Positions 62,457 through 64,000 of a stretch of DNA of 64,000 nucleotides are shown here, in pieces; the stretch's first letter is position 1; every line of letters starts with the position of its first letter. The notes beneath the pieces were generated by a model. The model saw only the letters and a program-made list of their open reading frames with translations. It did not search any database and was not told the origin of the DNA. Both the position numbers and the translations under genes were made by a program. Source of the stretch: Devosia ginsengisoli (GTDB lineage: Bacteria; Pseudomonadota; Alphaproteobacteria; Rhizobiales; Devosiaceae); the NCBI RefSeq assembly GCF_024707105.1, contig NZ_JANQAJ010000006.1, positions 372,001 to 436,000 on the forward strand. The letters run 5' to 3'.

Positions 62457-64000
62457 ATGGACGGCATGGGCACGCTGCAGAAACTGACTGCGGCCCAGAG
62501 GGAATTGCTCGTTGCGCAGGCGCAGAAACGCTCGATCGGGCGGGGCGATGTATTGTTCCGCGCAGGAGAGGCGAGTCAGGCCCTGTTCATCGTCGTGCGC
62601 GGGGTATTGGCCGCCTCGGCCAGTGGCGACCTGACGGTTTACCGGGAGGTCAGGGCCGGGCAGGCGGTGGGCGATCTCGCTTTTTTCTGTGGTGGCGACT
62701 ACAGCGAGACGGTCACGGCCTTGCGCGACTGCGAAGTGCTGGAGATTTCCCGCCTGGCCTATGCCCATGCGCTGGAGACCGATCCGGGCATTGCCGTGGC
62801 TTTTCTCGGCATGCTGGCCGCGCGGCTGCACCTGAAGGATGCGCGACGCGAGCGGCGGCCGGGTGGCCCGCGACGCGCCATTGCCTTTGTGCAGGGTGGG
62901 CACGAGCCGGTGCCGCCGGCCTTCTTCGAACGGATGCGCAGCCGCTTGCAGCGCGAGGGCCATGTCACGATCGACCATGGTGCGGTGGCGGACCGGTTCG
63001 GCAGCCGAAGCCTGAATGACCCTGCAGTGGCGGAATGGCTGGACCGGATGGAGGACGACACCGCACCCGTCTTCTATTTCGGCGATGACGGGCTGACCGA
63101 CTGGACGGAGCTATGCATCCGCCAGGCCGATGAAGTGGTACTGGTGACGAGCGGCGATGCACCAAAGGCCGAACTGTCCGCCGTCGAGCGGCTGGTGGAG
63201 AAGCTTCATCCGCAATCGGCCTGCCGGCTGGTTCGCCTGCATGGGCGGCGGGCCGGCATTGTCGAGGGCACGGCCTCCTGGCTCGCGCGGACCCCGGTAT
63301 TCCTGCATCACCATGTGTCGTTGCAGGACAATGCCGATGTGGATGCGCTGATCCGCTTCCTGACCGGGCGGGCTGTGGGGTTCGTCGCCGGCGGGGGCGG
63401 CGGGTTCGGGCCGGCGCATGTCGGCATCTACCGGGCGTTTCGCGAACAGGGCGGCACGTTCGACGCCTTCATGGGTACGAGCGTGGGGGCAGCGATGCTG
63501 GCCGGCTTCGCCTTCCTGGGTGAACACGACACGCTGACTTCAGGCACGCACGACATTTTCGTCAAGAGCCGCAGCTTCAAGAAGGTGACCTGGCCGCGCT
63601 ACGCACTGCTGGACCACACGGCGTTCGACGATGCATTGGCGCGGGCCTATGGGCCGGATACGCGGGTGGAGGATTGCTGGAAGCCGTTTTTCGCCATCGC
63701 CACCAACCTGTCGGACAATCGCATGGAGATCATCCGATCCGGCCTGCTGTGGCAGGCGGTGCGTGCCTCGAGCGCCATTCCCTGCGTGCTGCCGCCTTTC
63801 TATACGGCGGACGGGAAAATGCTGGTCGATGGCGGCGTGATGGACGATGCGCCGCTCGGCCCGATGCAGCAGATCAAATCCGGCCCCAATCTGGTCGTGC
63901 ATTTCGGACGCACCGGAGGACAGCGGTTCAACGTTTCCTATGCGAGCCTGCCCGGGCGCGGCAAGCTGCTGGCAACGCTGCTCAATCCACGCGGACGGCT
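62457..64000 (+). CDS. Cyclic-nucleotide-binding patatin-like phospholipase (NTE family), 3' end beyond window
   Basis: The frame opens at ATG 62457 after CAGGGGGAC and stays open for 514 codons to the window edge. Residues 8-125 are a cyclic-nucleotide-binding beta barrel (LFRAGEASQALFIVVRGVLA, then GQAVGDLAFFCGGDYSETV). Residues 138-290 form a linker domain typical of NTE-like lipases. The patatin domain has AGGGGGFGPAHVG at 311-323 as the oxyanion loop, where the usual Arg is replaced, the nucleophile Ser342 in GTSVG, and the catalytic Asp458 in DGG. It likely hydrolyses phospholipid under nucleotide control. The C-terminal end is missing. Confidence 0.85.
   Translation, partial: MDGMGTLQKLTAAQRELLVAQAQKRSIGRGDVLFRAGEASQALFIVVRGVLAASASGDLTVYREVRAGQAVGDLAFFCGGDYSETVTALRDCEVLEISRLAYAHALETDPGIAVAFLGMLAARLHLKDARRERRPGGPRRAIAFVQGGHEPVPPAFFERMRSRLQREGHVTIDHGAVADRFGSRSLNDPAVAEWLDRMEDDTAPVFYFGDDGLTDWTELCIRQADEVVLVTSGDAPKAELSAVERLVEKLHPQSACRLVRLHGRRAGIVEGTASWLARTPVFLHHHVSLQDNADVDALIRFLTGRAVGFVAGGGGGFGPAHVGIYRAFREQGGTFDAFMGTSVGAAMLAGFAFLGEHDTLTSGTHDIFVKSRSFKKVTWPRYALLDHTAFDDALARAYGPDTRVEDCWKPFFAIATNLSDNRMEIIRSGLLWQAVRASSAIPCVLPPFYTADGKMLVDGGVMDDAPLGPMQQIKSGPNLVVHFGRTGGQRFNVSYASLPGRGKLLATLLNPRGR

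Overview
The window is G+C-rich alphaproteobacterial chromosome. Its gene content (many CUT1-type sugar ABC importers, a tripartite tricarboxylate transporter, Gfo/Idh/MocA dehydrogenases, a SitABCD-type Mn/Fe importer with a Mur-like box) fits a soil or plant-associated member of the Hyphomicrobiales, most like Devosia or a close relative. That placement is inference from gene style only. I see no rRNA, tRNA, CRISPR array, transposase or integrase.

Layout. (1) 1-1005: truncated VOC-family gene diverging from a GntR/FCD regulator, with a near-perfect 30-bp palindrome between them. (2) 1113-9678: a divergent sugar or sugar-acid regulon. Two ABC permeases, two uncharacterised genes and an aldehyde dehydrogenase run leftward; a binding protein, an HpcH/HpaI aldolase, an ATPase and a GntR regulator run rightward. 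Two matching 17-bp operators lie in the divergent promoter. (3) 9783-21205: the most unusual locus, a LacI regulator followed by an LplABC-type importer, two ADP-ribosylglycohydrolase-fold proteins, an ATPase, a family III CoA-transferase and a CitE-like lyase. (4) 21364-28506: a Liv-type importer with an aromatic-type aldehyde dehydrogenase, divergent from an AraC regulator. (5) 28765-38618: aldo/keto reductase, flavoprotein, DUF2188 protein, a UvrA/DrrC-like protein, a small ArsR-SRPBCC-VOC-DUF1801 operon, a DrrAB-like exporter and a TetR regulator. (6) 38615-46482: a CUT1 importer with two Gfo/Idh/MocA dehydrogenases, divergent from a LysR regulator. (7) 46624-54950: TetR, TctABC, a TauE-type exporter, then a Gfo/Idh - DUF993 - sugar-phosphate-isomerase operon. 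(8) 54947-64000: DUF2147 protein, RNA methyltransferase, a peptidase-S74 protein, sitABCD, a peptidase-E-like protein, and a cyclic-nucleotide-binding patatin cut by the window end.

How genes work together. Most of the window is import plus catabolism of carbohydrates or organic acids, each locus with its own regulator and visible operators. Sites of the form GTAACY-N4-RGTKAY occur before the binding protein at 45094, before tctC and before the Gfo/Idh-DUF993 operon, so regions 6 and 7 look like one regulon, probably under the TetR protein at 46624-47313. The UvrA-like gene and the DrrA-like exporter gene, 4 kb apart, share an upstream palindromic segment and may form one drug-response module.

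Quality note. Four genes (2544-2869, 9783-10837, 31350-33604, 38615-39666) are each broken by loss of one base in a G/C run. This looks more like homopolymer error in the assembly than true gene decay. Palindromic intergenic repeats of three classes are scattered through the window and often sit just after a binding-protein gene.
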